Assembly (NCBI RefSeq): GCF_000243275.1
Contig: NZ_CM001437.1
Location: forward strand, 800,703 to 864,702
Direction of reading: 5' to 3'
DNA: 64,000 nucleotides
From: Myroides odoratus DSM 2801
GTDB lineage: Bacteria; Bacteroidota; Bacteroidia; Flavobacteriales; Flavobacteriaceae
A program made the position numbers and the translations under genes. Positions 34,195-40,412 of the stretch are shown one piece after another. The notes beneath the pieces are model-generated. The model did not search any database. It had not been told where the DNA came from and was given only the letters and a program-made list of their open reading frames with translations. How positions within the stretch are numbered: the first letter of the stretch is position 1; every line of letters begins with the position of its first letter.

Positions 34195-35262
34195 TTACTT
34201 TTTAATATTTATTAATCTAATAGTCATCTCGTTTACATCTACCTCTAAAATAGAATCATTTGCTTTGATATCATATTCAATCGAAAGTCTTTTTAAAATT
34301 CTATTAAATAAGTATTTTTGAGAATAACCTTTATCAAAATCTTCATCAATAATATATTCAAGTCCTACATTAGTATATCCTCTTTTATGATAATAAACAT
34401 CTTCAATTCGATGTTTAGGAACAACTCTAATAAATCCTCTAGTAAATAGAGTTTGGACAGCATGATTGACTAAACGAGAGGTCCTACCCGTTCTACGTTT
34501 GGTATGTTTTGTATCTGTATCCACATTCAAAAAGTAAAAGAGGTCTTTAGTCCATTTAGCATCTGACAAAGCGTTGTGGCAATTAATCTCTTTTGGATAT
34601 CCACCATATTTTTTCAAATCAATTGGAGTCATTTTTTGAATTTCCTCCTTAATTTGATTCACATCTATTGTATACATAGGAAAACCCTTTGGTAAGTCTT
34701 TCATTAGACCAAACAACCAACAAAAAACAACATGATCATAAGCCGAGTAATAGCCATATAGTTCTGGCTTTGTAATCGAACCTAAAAAACCAATTATCTC
34801 ACCAGCTATCTGCTTATTTGATTTGCCGTATTTATCCAATAGTTTTCTAAACCACTTCTTGTTTTTTGACCAAGTTTCATGCGATTTAAAAACCTCAAGA
34901 GTAACTTCTTTTCCTTTATAAAGCCATTCATCTTTAAAATGGATATCGTGGAACTCGCGCATAGCTAACTCAAAGAAAATAGGCATTAGTACGTTTTCTC
35001 GAATCCAATATACTTTTGTTATTATACCCTCTGGAAAATAGTTTCTCATATCTCCATAAGTAGGTACTAGCTTTTCATCATACCTGTTCCAAGCCTCATC
35101 TAGATTAAAATCTTTAGAAATAGCATAATACTCTCGGTTATCTTCTGAAACAATTCCAATTGAAATTAAATCGATGGTCGGTTTTGTTTTGCCAATAGGA
35201 AAACCTAAGAAACGTTTCGTTTGTGGGCCTTCTAAAAATTCGGTGTCATAAAAATATTTCAT
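34195..35262 (-). CDS. DEDDh 3'-5' exonuclease (Rv2179c-like) fused to a C-terminal phage domain
   Basis: 355 residues. The first 250 or so carry the DEDDh residues: DxE in YDTEFLEG (residues 5-9), Asp in YYSAYDHVVFCWLFG and His/Asp in CHNALSDAKWTKDLF. The order and the DLISIGIV and AW..YDEKL segments match the Rv2179c-like 3'-5' exoribonuclease family. The last 100 or so residues (TGRTSRLVNHAVQTLFTRGF ... YSQKYLFNRILKRLSIEYDI) are not part of that family; similar GRTtRLv...iQ.LFT proteins appear as separate small phage genes, so this looks like a fusion. It may trim host or phage RNA. It overlaps the upstream gene by 4 bp. Confidence 0.7.
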   Translation of the reverse strand: MKYFYDTEFLEGPQTKRFLGFPIGKTKPTIDLISIGIVSEDNREYYAISKDFNLDEAWNRYDEKLVPTYGDMRNYFPEGIITKVYWIRENVLMPIFFELAMREFHDIHFKDEWLYKGKEVTLEVFKSHETWSKNKKWFRKLLDKYGKSNKQIAGEIIGFLGSITKPELYGYYSAYDHVVFCWLFGLMKDLPKGFPMYTIDVNQIKEEIQKMTPIDLKKYGGYPKEINCHNALSDAKWTKDLFYFLNVDTDTKHTKRRTGRTSRLVNHAVQTLFTRGFIRVVPKHRIEDVYYHKRGYTNVGLEYIIDEDFDKGYSQKYLFNRILKRLSIEYDIKANDSILEVDVNEMTIRLINIKK

Positions 35263-35459
35263 ACAATTATATTTTTTTCTGCTGTTATTTCGTAATCATG
35301 GTATATATCGTATTTCTCTCCTTGTTTAATTCCATACATCACCTCTTTATTTCCTACAATGATATACGCAACTAATCGAGGTAATTGGTCAGGATCTGTT
35401 CTTAAATAAACAGTTTGCTTTATCTCAAATTCTATTTCAGTGACTATCGTTTTTGACAT
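35259..35459 (-). CDS. Conserved small phage protein (TDPDQ type)
   Basis: 66 residues with EIEFEIKQTVYLRTDPDQLP, then RLVAYIIVG and MYGIKQGEKYDIYHDYEIT. This pattern (TDpdQ..R.V, Y.i..G....yh..Ei) recurs in short proteins of Bacteroidota phages and mobile elements. It is beta-rich; function unknown. Its end overlaps the exonuclease start by 4 bp, so the two are cotranslated. Confidence 0.55.
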   Translation of the reverse strand: MSKTIVTEIEFEIKQTVYLRTDPDQLPRLVAYIIVGNKEVMYGIKQGEKYDIYHDYEITAEKNIIV

Positions 35460-35470
35460 AGCAGTATATT

Positions 35471-35668
35471 TTACTTAACAATCTGCGCAAACTCGCCTTG
35501 TTTCCAAAAGCAAATAATACCAGAAGGACTTGTTACTGTATCTTCATCCGGATTATACTGCAATCGAGGAACGTTGGTTACGTTTACTTCTTTGCCCAAT
35601 TTCAAACAGTGAATTGCTTTGGCTTTAGCAAAGTGTTTTTCTATTTTCTTTAAATCTTTCTCGTTCAT
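35471..35668 (-). CDS. Hypothetical small phage protein
   Basis: 65 residues: a basic helical N-terminus (DLKKIEKHFAKAKAIHCLKL) and a strand-rich C-terminus (YNPDEDTVTSPSGIICFWKQ). I do not recognise it. It lies in the same minus-strand operon 11 bp upstream of the TDPDQ protein, downstream of the terminator that ends the Tad2-like gene. Its own start has no obvious promoter, so partial read-through is probable. Confidence 0.5.
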   Translation of the reverse strand: MNEKDLKKIEKHFAKAKAIHCLKLGKEVNVTNVPRLQYNPDEDTVTSPSGIICFWKQGEFAQIVK

Positions 35669-35681
35669 AACATTTCAAAAT

Positions 35682-35713
35682 AAAAAAGCTGGCTTACGAG
35701 AAACCAGCCTTTA
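35682..35713 (-). terminator. Intrinsic terminator after the Tad2-like gene
   Basis: The minus strand reads TTAAAGGCTGG, an 11-base loop region, then CCAGC and a U6 run. The stem has one bulged base. It lies in the 64-bp gap between the Tad2-like gene and the next small gene. Confidence 0.6.
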
Positions 35714-35732
35714 ACAACACAACTAATTTTTT

Positions 35733-36005
35733 TTAATCGATGATAATCCAATCTTCTGATAGAATATCACTTCCACTCGGAACCCACATAGCATGATCGC
35801 CTTGAGCAGTTCTCAATTGAAAATAAGGTCTGACTTTAAATAAATCACCTTCTTTCAATCCCCAAGCTTCAGCAGTTTGCTTATTACATGGAATGCCATC
35901 AGGATAACCTTTTTGCAAAACAGCAAACATTCCTTGTCCGTTCCATCCTTCTCTTGATACTTTCTTACCTTGTTTTAATGCTTCTAAAGCTTTTCCAAAA
36001 TTCAT
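35733..36005 (-). CDS. Tad2-like protein (DUF2829), candidate Thoeris anti-defense
   Basis: 90 residues from the ATG at 36005 (MNFGKALEALKQGKKVSREG), the normal family start; an upstream TTG at 36041 is rejected. The family pattern is complete: WNGQGMFAVLQKGYPDGIPC in the first half, then PYFQLRTAQGDHAMWVPSGS and the closing SDILSEDWIIID. DUF2829 includes Tad2, a phage protein shown to sequester the Thoeris signal molecule as a tetramer. Whether this member binds that ligand is inference. It sits between a RusA-type resolvase operon and small phage genes, an early or middle-gene setting suitable for anti-defense. A 7-bp gap separates it from the preceding 58-residue gene. Confidence 0.8.
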   Translation of the reverse strand: MNFGKALEALKQGKKVSREGWNGQGMFAVLQKGYPDGIPCNKQTAEAWGLKEGDLFKVRPYFQLRTAQGDHAMWVPSGSDILSEDWIIID

Positions 36006-36012
36006 AGCAATT

Positions 36013-36189
36013 TTATTTAGGGTTATTTTTAATTCGCTCAATTATCGTATTGTATTCTTGAATCCATTCAGTAGGAACAGCCATTTCTGATTTGCGGTAA
36101 CGAACAATAGCTTCTACTATTTCGGTTAGACGTTCGTTGTCCAATTCATTCTGCGTTCTTATTCCATAAGGAGGGGCTTGCTCTAACAT
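36013..36189 (-). CDS. 58-residue conserved phage protein
   Basis: An ORF from the ATG at 36189 to the TAA at 36015-36013. It starts MLEQAPPYGIRTQNELDNER and continues LTEIVEAIVRYRKSEMAVPT, ending ERIKNNPK. The opening MLEQAPPYGIR recurs in short proteins of Bacteroidota phages. It is mainly helical; function unknown. It is tightly packed between the RusA-type gene (2 bp gap) and the Tad2-like gene (7 bp gap), which supports it as a real operon member. Confidence 0.7.
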   Translation of the reverse strand: MLEQAPPYGIRTQNELDNERLTEIVEAIVRYRKSEMAVPTEWIQEYNTIIERIKNNPK

Positions 36190-36191
36190 AC

Positions 36192-36512
36192 CTACTCGAT
36201 TTTAAATTTCACATACTCTTCGCCTTTCTTTACAAGGACCTTTGAAACAGTTCCTCTGTAAATATCCCGATCATCAATACCGTACTTCTTGCATAGTATA
36301 TCTTGAAAAGGCTTTATAGGATTATCCCAATCAGAAAGTTTACTTGAAACTCCAAACTCAAAAGTGATTGAAAAAGGAGGGTTGGGTATTTCAATTCGCT
36401 TAGGCAACATCAGCAAAACCGCTTTTTCGTACTCTTTGTACCCTGTAGTCTTGAAGCGTTTGCCTTGCCACGCAGAATTTACCGAAAGGGGTTTGATATT
36501 AACTGTTATCAC
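36192..36512 (-). CDS. RusA-family Holliday junction resolvase
   Basis: 106 residues, GTG start at 36512. It has the RusA layout: SVNSAWQGKRFKTTGYKEYE at the N-terminus and the catalytic cluster SDWDNPIKPFQDILCKKYGI, in which the Asp residues and Lys match the metal-binding active site, followed by DDRDIYRGTVSKVLVKKG. The enzyme forms a dimer and cuts four-way junctions during phage recombination or before packaging. The GTG start shares its first base with the TAG stop of the upstream gene, so translation is coupled. Confidence 0.85.
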   Translation of the reverse strand: MITVNIKPLSVNSAWQGKRFKTTGYKEYEKAVLLMLPKRIEIPNPPFSITFEFGVSSKLSDWDNPIKPFQDILCKKYGIDDRDIYRGTVSKVLVKKGEEYVKFKIE

Positions 36513-36694
36513 TATTCAACCTTTTTACCTAATCCATCGGAATACACCCCCTCTTGATAGGCTTGTACACTCCAACCTTTACTTTTACTAATCGATTTCA
36601 TTTTTTCATATTCGGCAAGTGTCATTTTCTTTCTCATTACAACCTCAACAATAGTATTATCGGGAAGCAATGTTGTCTTGATTTGTTTCGCCAT
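36512..36694 (-). CDS. Hypothetical small phage protein
   Basis: 60 residues (MAKQIKTTLLPDNTIVEVVM ... YEKMKSISKSKGWSVQAYQE). Short beta-rich N-terminus, helical middle. No family recognised. It leads the RusA-type operon; the stop codon overlaps the next start. No clear promoter is seen between it and the tRNA cluster upstream, so it may share the tRNA transcript. Confidence 0.5.
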   Translation of the reverse strand: MAKQIKTTLLPDNTIVEVVMRKKMTLAEYEKMKSISKSKGWSVQAYQEGVYSDGLGKKVE

Positions 36695-36774
36695 GATTCA
36701 ATGATTTAAAAAAAGTATGGGGACTTTTTATAGTGCAGCGTTAAAGCATATTTCAGAATAACGGGACACTTTGC

Positions 36775-36876
36775 TAAGTAGTCAGGACTCGAACCTGAAC
36801 GTATTATATTCTGAATACCGCTATAATAAGCTATAATACCTCGGATAGTGCGTCTAACCAATTCCGCCACTACTTA
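36775..36876 (-). tRNA. tRNA-Leu-like gene, enlarged and possibly degenerate (probable anticodon GAG)
   Basis: A 7-bp acceptor stem (TAAGTAG/CTACTTA), a leucine-type D arm (GCGGAATTGGTTAGACGC) and a good T arm (TCAGG-TTCGAGT-CCTGA). The anticodon arm is irregular: CTAT/ATAG encloses a 10-base loop CCGAGGTATT, with GAG the likeliest triplet but no U33. A 10-base tandem duplication (TATTATAGCT then TATTATAGC) accounts for much of the excess length of 102 nt. No encoded CCA. Confidence 0.55.
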
Positions 36877-36935
36877 CCATTACTTTTTACAGAAGCAACA
36901 AACTGGTTATTAACCAAAACCTATAATATGAATTG

Positions 36936-37009
36936 CAGTCTATACGAGATTCGAACTCGCGACCTCTTGCGTGACAAGCAAGCACTCTAGCCAACTGAGC
37001 TAATAGACT
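36936..37009 (-). tRNA. tRNA-Asp (GTC)
   Basis: Acceptor AGTCTAT/ATAGACT (7 bp), D arm AGCTCAGTTGGCTAGAGT, anticodon arm CTTGC-TTGTCAC-GCAAG giving GTC, variable loop AGGTC, T arm GCGAG-TTCGAAT-CTCGT. No encoded CCA. Confidence 0.9.
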
Positions 37010-37033
37010 AAAAAAATGAAGTGTTTGTTTAAG

Positions 37034-37100
37034 AAAAAAAAGCCTTTCCTAAGAACGTCAATAAAGCAGATGAATACTTAATGATCAGAAAGGCTTTTTT
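37034..37100. terminator. Bidirectional hairpin between tRNA-Asp and the secreted-protein gene
   Basis: AAAAAAGCCTTTC pairs with GAAAGGCTTTTTT across a loop of about 39 bases. U runs lie on both strands. It separates the 102-residue gene from the tRNA-Asp gene downstream of it on the minus strand. Confidence 0.55.
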
Positions 37101-37124
37101 AAAGGTTTGTTGTTTATTTAAAAG

Positions 37125-37433
37125 CTAGGTAATCCTAATTTTATCGCGAATGCAAATATCGACCTTGGATGCCGATGTGCCCAAATTTAGCGATTTAGAG
37201 TAAGTATAAATATGTTTTTTATCAGGAAATATCCTGGGGACTAAAACATATTGCCTACCTACATAAGCTTTTAAATCCGCAGAAGCGAAAACCGCATCCA
37301 CTTTTACTACATCAGAAAAAGAAACAAGCTCTACTTTCTGTTTTGAATTTTCGCTCAGGTCTATTGTAGTCTTACAGATTCCCGCAATACTGAAGCATAA
37401 CAGCATTGTAAAAAGCATAAACAAACGTTTCAT
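37125..37433 (-). CDS. Small secreted protein encoded directly behind tRNA-Trp
   Basis: 102 residues from the ATG at 37433; the longer reading would run into tRNA-Trp. The first 20 residues (MKRLFMLFTMLLCFSIAGIC) form a Sec signal peptide. The mature chain is beta-rich (TTIDLSENSKQKVELVSFSD; VDAVFASADLKAYVGRQYVL) and has two Cys; no family is recognised. The start codon lies six bases after the tRNA-Trp discriminator base. If the transcript is processed at the tRNA 3' end, the mRNA would have a 6-base leader (CAAACT). A secreted product is unusual among phage replication genes, so this may be a lysogenic-conversion gene. Confidence 0.55.
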   Translation of the reverse strand: MKRLFMLFTMLLCFSIAGICKTTIDLSENSKQKVELVSFSDVVKVDAVFASADLKAYVGRQYVLVPRIFPDKKHIYTYSKSLNLGTSASKVDICIRDKIRIT

Positions 37434-37439
37434 AGTTTG

Positions 37440-37510
37440 CACGCAAGAAAGGATTCGAACCTCTGCAAACAGTTTTGGAGACTGTTGTGCTACCACTACA
37501 CCACATGCGC
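37440..37510 (-). tRNA. tRNA-Trp (CCA)
   Basis: D arm GTGTAGTGGTAGCAC, anticodon arm ACAGT-CTCCAAA-ACTGT giving CCA, T arm AGAGG-TTCGAAT-CCTTT, acceptor GCGCATG/CTTGCGT with one G-U and one U-U. No encoded CCA tail. The secreted-protein gene begins six bases downstream. Confidence 0.8.
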
Positions 37511-37679
37511 TTAAATAAAACCACTTGCCAGCCGTGCAATAAGGATGTCAAAAAGCCTCTTCAAAGCACCCTTGAATCTGCTATTACGATTCCACGTTGG
37601 TCTGTCATTACCTCAGCTAATCTAGTTAGCGACAAGTAGTTTAATTTTTATATACACAAATGCCAAAAATGTCAATGAT

Positions 37680-37985
37680 CTATTTCAAATATTCCAAAGC
37701 CAATCGGTCATATAATTCGGAAGCAGTTTCAATTAACACCTCATCCCCTTTTTCGATTCGCCCAAAATTGCAGAAGAAACAATAGTGATCAATTTCACTC
37801 AAGACTTCCTTTTGACCGTTAAAATGAAAAAGTACTATATCCTTAATCGCTTTCAACAAAAATGAGTTATCATAAACAGGCACCGTTGTTCCATACAACT
37901 GAGTCAAACCATTTGAGATTTCATAATCTCGTGTCGTTTGCTCTTTTATCGATTCAATTACCAATACAAAGAGGTCCTTGTTCAT
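37680..37985 (-). CDS. Hypothetical phage protein
   Basis: 101 residues from the ATG at 37985 (MNKDLFVLVIESIKEQTTRD), chosen because a promoter box lies just upstream and the longer reading begins inside it. Mainly helical at both ends, with a Cys pair in the middle (YCFFCNF). A family resembling short mobile-element proteins is possible, but I do not recognise it. It precedes tRNA-Trp by about 170 bp of apparently non-coding sequence. Confidence 0.5.
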   Translation of the reverse strand: MNKDLFVLVIESIKEQTTRDYEISNGLTQLYGTTVPVYDNSFLLKAIKDIVLFHFNGQKEVLSEIDHYCFFCNFGRIEKGDEVLIETASELYDRLALEYLK

Positions 37986-38006
37986 AATTTCATTTTTGAT
38001 ACATGA

Positions 38007-38014
38007 CAAATATA
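38007..38014 (-). promoter_or_regulatory. Promoter -7 box
   Basis: TATATTTG on the minus strand, 22 bp before the start at 37985. AATTG lies 14 bp upstream of it, the same arrangement as in the promoters at 23731 and 31933. It probably also drives the tRNA cluster. Confidence 0.5.
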
Positions 38015-38049
38015 TAAAACATTTTACACAATTACATAACAATCATATA

Positions 38050-38543
38050 AATTATTTTACACAAAAAATTACATGATTACATAAAATAGATTTTGAACTA
38101 AAGACAAACAAAAGAAAAGGCCGTTTTTAAGCCTTGAAATTATCAAAATGAGTATTCGGTTATTTGAAAGAAGAAAACCTCTTAGAAGTAAAGAAAAGGA
38201 GGTTAAATATTAAAATTGAGATATGGTAGTGTGTTTGGGATGGTATACATGTTTCAGAACGAACGGACCGCAAAAGGAAAACGCGATTAAAAAGGGTATT
38301 GGGGGTAGATTTGCATTTCAACTCAAAAACATTTTAGCTTTTTATATCCATGCATCCAAAGCTAATTTTAAGCAGCAACTAATTTCAACATTATGTTTCT
38401 AGCTTTATCGATTATCCAGGATCTAAACTGCTGCAAAAGAAAACTGTAATCCTAGTATGATTCGAATCAAACAACTCAAACAACTGTAAAACAACGCCTT
38501 AAGATTTCATTATTTAAAAGTTGCACAACCATTGCACAACTAC
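38050..38543. other. Non-coding 490-bp stretch with paired TTGCACAAC repeats
   Basis: No supported gene. At its right end TTGCACAAC occurs at 38521-38529 and 38532-38540, one helical turn apart. An inverted copy lies at 41797-41805. They could be recombinase arm sites or regulator sites. The middle part is unremarkable apart from a GC-richer patch around 38265-38310. Confidence 0.45.
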
Positions 38544-38699
38544 TCATAAACTATGACGCTTCTTCCAGTACTCTAAAAGGTCGTTAAGTTCCTGTACTGC
38601 TGCGTTATACTTCGCTGGGACTTTCTTTTTACGAATGGATTGGTTATTGCCTGACAATACCTTACTTAGTTCCGCTACGTTGATTAATTCATTTATCAT
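38544..38699 (-). CDS. Small DNA-binding-type regulator, probably autoregulated
   Basis: 51 residues from the ATG at 38699. The chain MINELINVAELSKVLSGNNQ continues SIRKKKVPAKYNAAVQEL and reads like a short helix-turn-helix: helix VAELSKVL, turn SGNNQS, recognition helix IRKKKVPAKY, then a C-terminal helix LNDLLEYWKKRH suited to dimer contact. A longer reading from 38756 encodes YIKLY twice only because it runs through two copies of an operator-like repeat, so it is rejected. Two TACA-N6-TGTA sites lie between its promoter and its start codon. Confidence 0.55.
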   Translation of the reverse strand: MINELINVAELSKVLSGNNQSIRKKKVPAKYNAAVQELNDLLEYWKKRHSL

Positions 38700-38703
38700 A
38701 ATA

Positions 38704-38750
38704 TACAGTTTTATGTACTTTTCTCCCGAGCTAAGATACAGTTTTATGTA
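38704..38750 (-). promoter_or_regulatory. Twin operator TACAGTTTTATGTA
   Basis: Identical 14-bp sites at 38704-38717 and 38737-38750, start-to-start 33 bp (about three helical turns). Each has inverted arms TACA/TGTA. They lie between the -7 box at 38758-38765 and the start codon at 38699, a typical autorepressor arrangement. Confidence 0.65.
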
Positions 38751-38757
38751 TTTCAAT

Positions 38758-38765
38758 CAAAACTA
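38758..38765 (-). promoter_or_regulatory. Promoter -7 box of the small regulator
   Basis: TAGTTTTG on the minus strand, just upstream of the twin operators. Expected start of transcription is inside or beside the upstream operator. Confidence 0.4.
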
Positions 38766-39039
38766 AACTACACAAACAAAAAGCAAGCTAAACGACAGCG
38801 CGTTTGTGTTTGTTTTTTCAACCTCCTTCCCTCACATCAATACGATTCATTTGCTATTATATCTCATAACAGTTCAATTATTTACTCATCTTAATAGTTG
38901 TATGCACGAACTTTAATTAAAGCCTTTAAAACAAAGGGAATTAAGTTATTATAAGCTTTGTCTATTGAATTGTACTGTACCATAGAAATTACGTATCAAA
39001 ACTTTTCAAACAATGCTTTTTTATGTAAAATTCTTACTA

Positions 39040-39047
39040 TACATTTG
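39040..39047 (+). promoter_or_regulatory. Promoter -7 box of the plus-strand cluster
   Basis: TACATTTG fits TAnnTTTG; predicted leader to the first gene at 39239 is about 185 nt and contains the G/C palindrome and hairpin copy 1. Confidence 0.45.
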
Positions 39048-39171
39048 TGTAGTAGAAAATAAGAAATAAAACATCTTCTTTTTACACTCCCCCCTGGGGG
39101 CGTTCTTTGACTTACTGTCTGCTCTCTTATATGTCTTGGTTGTAGTTGTTAGATTATAACTAAGCGAATCA

Positions 39172-39229
39172 GGCTTGATAATTACCACTATGCAAGCCGT
39201 TACCACAAATATTAAATAACCCTATTAAA
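39172..39229 (+). promoter_or_regulatory. Hairpin/AACCCTATTAAA element, copy 1
   Basis: GGCTTG (39172-39177) pairs with CAAGCC (39193-39198) around a 15-base loop containing TTACCAC. A second TTACCAC follows at 39200-39206, then AACCCTATTAAA at 39218-39229, 9 bases before the start codon. The stem sequence is unrelated to copies 2 and 3. Confidence 0.65.
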
Positions 39230-39238
39230 ACTTATAAA

Positions 39239-39748
39239 ATGGATACAAACTATTTTACAAATTGCAAAACATTAGACGAAGCTAAGAACTTATTTAAAAA
39301 GCTTTGTTTTGAGTTACATCCTGACACTAGTGGTTACAACTCACAATCTGAATTCATACAAATGTTTAAGGAATTCAAATCTTTAGAAAACCGTTTCAAT
39401 ACTTCTAACACAGAAGAAAATAAAAACAACTCTTTTAATGCTGAACAATTCTATAACATCGTAAAGATGTTCGAAGGATTAGAAGGAATCAATATTTCTT
39501 TTGTCGGTTCCTTTATATGGCTTACAGACTTAACACCCGGGGCGATGTACTCACAAAAAGAAAGAATCAAAACTATTGCGATTGATAATTATAACGCTCC
39601 CCGCTGGGCAGGACAAAAGAAGTCTTGGTATTTCTCTCCTAGTGATTATGTGAAGAAAGGAAGATCTAACAAAGACCTAAGCGAATTAAAAGATTTATTC
39701 GGCTCTACTGATTTTCAAACTAAGTCAAACTTAAAACTAGCAATGTAA
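39239..39748 (+). CDS. J-domain (DnaJ-like) protein of mobile-element type
   Basis: 169 residues. The N-terminal 60 hold a short J domain: CKTLDEAKNLFKKLCFELHP then DTSGYNSQSEFIQMFKEFKS, with the invariant HPD tripeptide at about residues 33-35, which stimulates Hsp70 ATPase. The C-terminal 75 residues (ISFVGSFIWLTDLTPGAMYS; NAPRWAGQKKSWYFSPSDYV) are a small domain found fused to J domains in phages, plasmids and conjugative elements. It may recruit host DnaK for replication or remodelling of a phage complex. It heads the plus-strand cluster; the next gene starts on its last base. Confidence 0.75.
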   Translation: MDTNYFTNCKTLDEAKNLFKKLCFELHPDTSGYNSQSEFIQMFKEFKSLENRFNTSNTEENKNNSFNAEQFYNIVKMFEGLEGINISFVGSFIWLTDLTPGAMYSQKERIKTIAIDNYNAPRWAGQKKSWYFSPSDYVKKGRSNKDLSELKDLFGSTDFQTKSNLKLAM

Positions 39749-39990
39749 TGACACCACATCAATACCGCCTTAAAACAGAATCTTTTTGCAAACTAAGAAG
39801 CACAAAAGGATTAAACAATGATTTAGACATAAATGATCAAACTTGGGATCAAAGGCAAATATTAAAAGTCATTGCTTATGACAGGACTTATTCTTTATTA
39901 ATTGTTGAGAATGAAAACGGTCTTCAATGGAAAACAGATTTAAAAAAAATGGAATTCTGTTGGGAAGACGGAAGAAAAGTAAATAAATAA
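39748..39990 (+). CDS. Hypothetical small protein
   Basis: 80 residues (MTPHQYRLKTESFCKLRSTK ... LLIVENENGLQWKTDLKKME). Predicted beta-rich C-terminal half with several Trp. No family recognised. The start shares a base with the stop of the J-domain gene, so the two are coupled. The gene ends 5 bp before hairpin copy 2. Confidence 0.55.
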   Translation: MTPHQYRLKTESFCKLRSTKGLNNDLDINDQTWDQRQILKVIAYDRTYSLLIVENENGLQWKTDLKKMEFCWEDGRKVNK

Positions 39991-39994
39991 CCAA

Positions 39995-40049
39995 AACCGC
40001 CCTTACTACTTACCACACAATGTAAGGGCGGTTACTAAACCCTATTAAA
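39995..40049 (+). promoter_or_regulatory. Hairpin/AACCCTATTAAA element, copy 2
   Basis: A 12-bp perfect stem (39995-40006 with 40022-40033; AACCGCCCTTAC/GTAAGGGCGGTT) and loop TACTTACCACACAAT. AACCCTATTAAA follows at 40038-40049, ending one base before the next ATG. There is no U run, so it is not a canonical intrinsic terminator. Confidence 0.75.
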
Positions 40050-40050
40050 A

Positions 40051-40278
40051 ATGAAATACAATCTTATCCTTGCCCTTGCGGGCGTGTGCTTGGTACTTAC
40101 TGTATCTGCTATTTGGGCTTTTCATAGCATAACTAAGCAAATCGAAAAAATAGAAGAAGCTAACGAACAATACTACCGCTTCATTTGGAATGATGACCCC
40201 GAAGGACTTCCGTCTGCAGGAAACAAAATTGTTATCGAAGAAATCAACGGTAACACAATCTACCTAGGCAATGAGTAA
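40051..40278 (+). CDS. Small membrane-anchored protein
   Basis: 75 residues. N-terminal membrane segment (LILALAGVCLVLTVSAIWAF), a short coiled stretch (ITKQIEKIEEANEQYYRFIW), then a small beta-rich end (NKIVIEEINGNTIYLGNE). It may be a membrane tether. No family recognised. The start codon is directly after the AACCCTATTAAA motif. Confidence 0.55.
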   Translation: MKYNLILALAGVCLVLTVSAIWAFHSITKQIEKIEEANEQYYRFIWNDDPEGLPSAGNKIVIEEINGNTIYLGNE

Positions 40279-40302
40279 TACTAAACACAGCAAGCGCCTA
40301 AG

Positions 40303-40316
40303 CTATCAATTGATAG
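40303..40316. promoter_or_regulatory. 14-bp perfect palindrome (possible operator)
   Basis: CTATCAATTGATAG reads identically on both strands. It lies in the 134-bp gap before the 129-residue gene, whose upstream motif copy lacks the TTACCAC hairpin. Confidence 0.4.
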
Positions 40317-40364
40317 TATTCGCACTCGTTTACTTTACTTTCCAAGTATCAAGAATATTTTTTT

Positions 40365-40376
40365 AACCCTATTAAA
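40365..40376 (+). repeat. AACCCTATTAAA motif, copy without the TTACCAC hairpin
   Basis: Exact 12-base motif, 36 bases before the ATG at 40413. Downstream it is followed by a short hairpin GAGCA/TGCTC with a different loop. It shows that the motif can occur at variable distance from the start codon. Confidence 0.6.
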
Positions 40377-40412
40377 GCACCTGGAGCATGTCGTTAAACT
40401 GCTCTATTTATC

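Larger units (their letters stand above)
38766..39238. other. 470-bp leader and divergent regulatory region
   Basis: No supported gene. It contains a plus-strand -7 box at 39040, a G/C palindrome (CCCCCCTGGGGG) near 39089-39100 that is striking in AT-rich DNA, and the first hairpin element at 39172. It separates the minus-strand regulator from the plus-strand cluster. Confidence 0.5.

Noticed and set aside
15562..36021. ACCCTAAATAAAAT before the 342-residue head gene and the Tad2-like gene as further copies of AACCCTATTAAA
   Set aside because: Similar but not the same sequence, no hairpin, and the second overlaps the end of a coding region; likely chance in AT-rich DNA.
36775..36876. An intron in the Leu-like tRNA
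   Set aside because: A 10-base tandem duplication explains most of the excess length. No group I or II core features are present.
38700..38756. An N-terminal extension of the small regulator (MKYIKLYLSSGEKYIKLYI)
   Set aside because: The repeated YIKLY is produced by two copies of a DNA operator; the start at 38699 fits better.
39089..39100. The G/C palindrome CCCCCCTGGGGG as a replication or transfer origin
   Set aside because: It is striking in AT-rich DNA, but there is no relaxase, replication gene or iterons around it to support such a call.
38050..39238. A CRISPR array or origin-like iterons
   Set aside because: Only two or three short repeats with unequal context were found, and there are no regularly spaced units.
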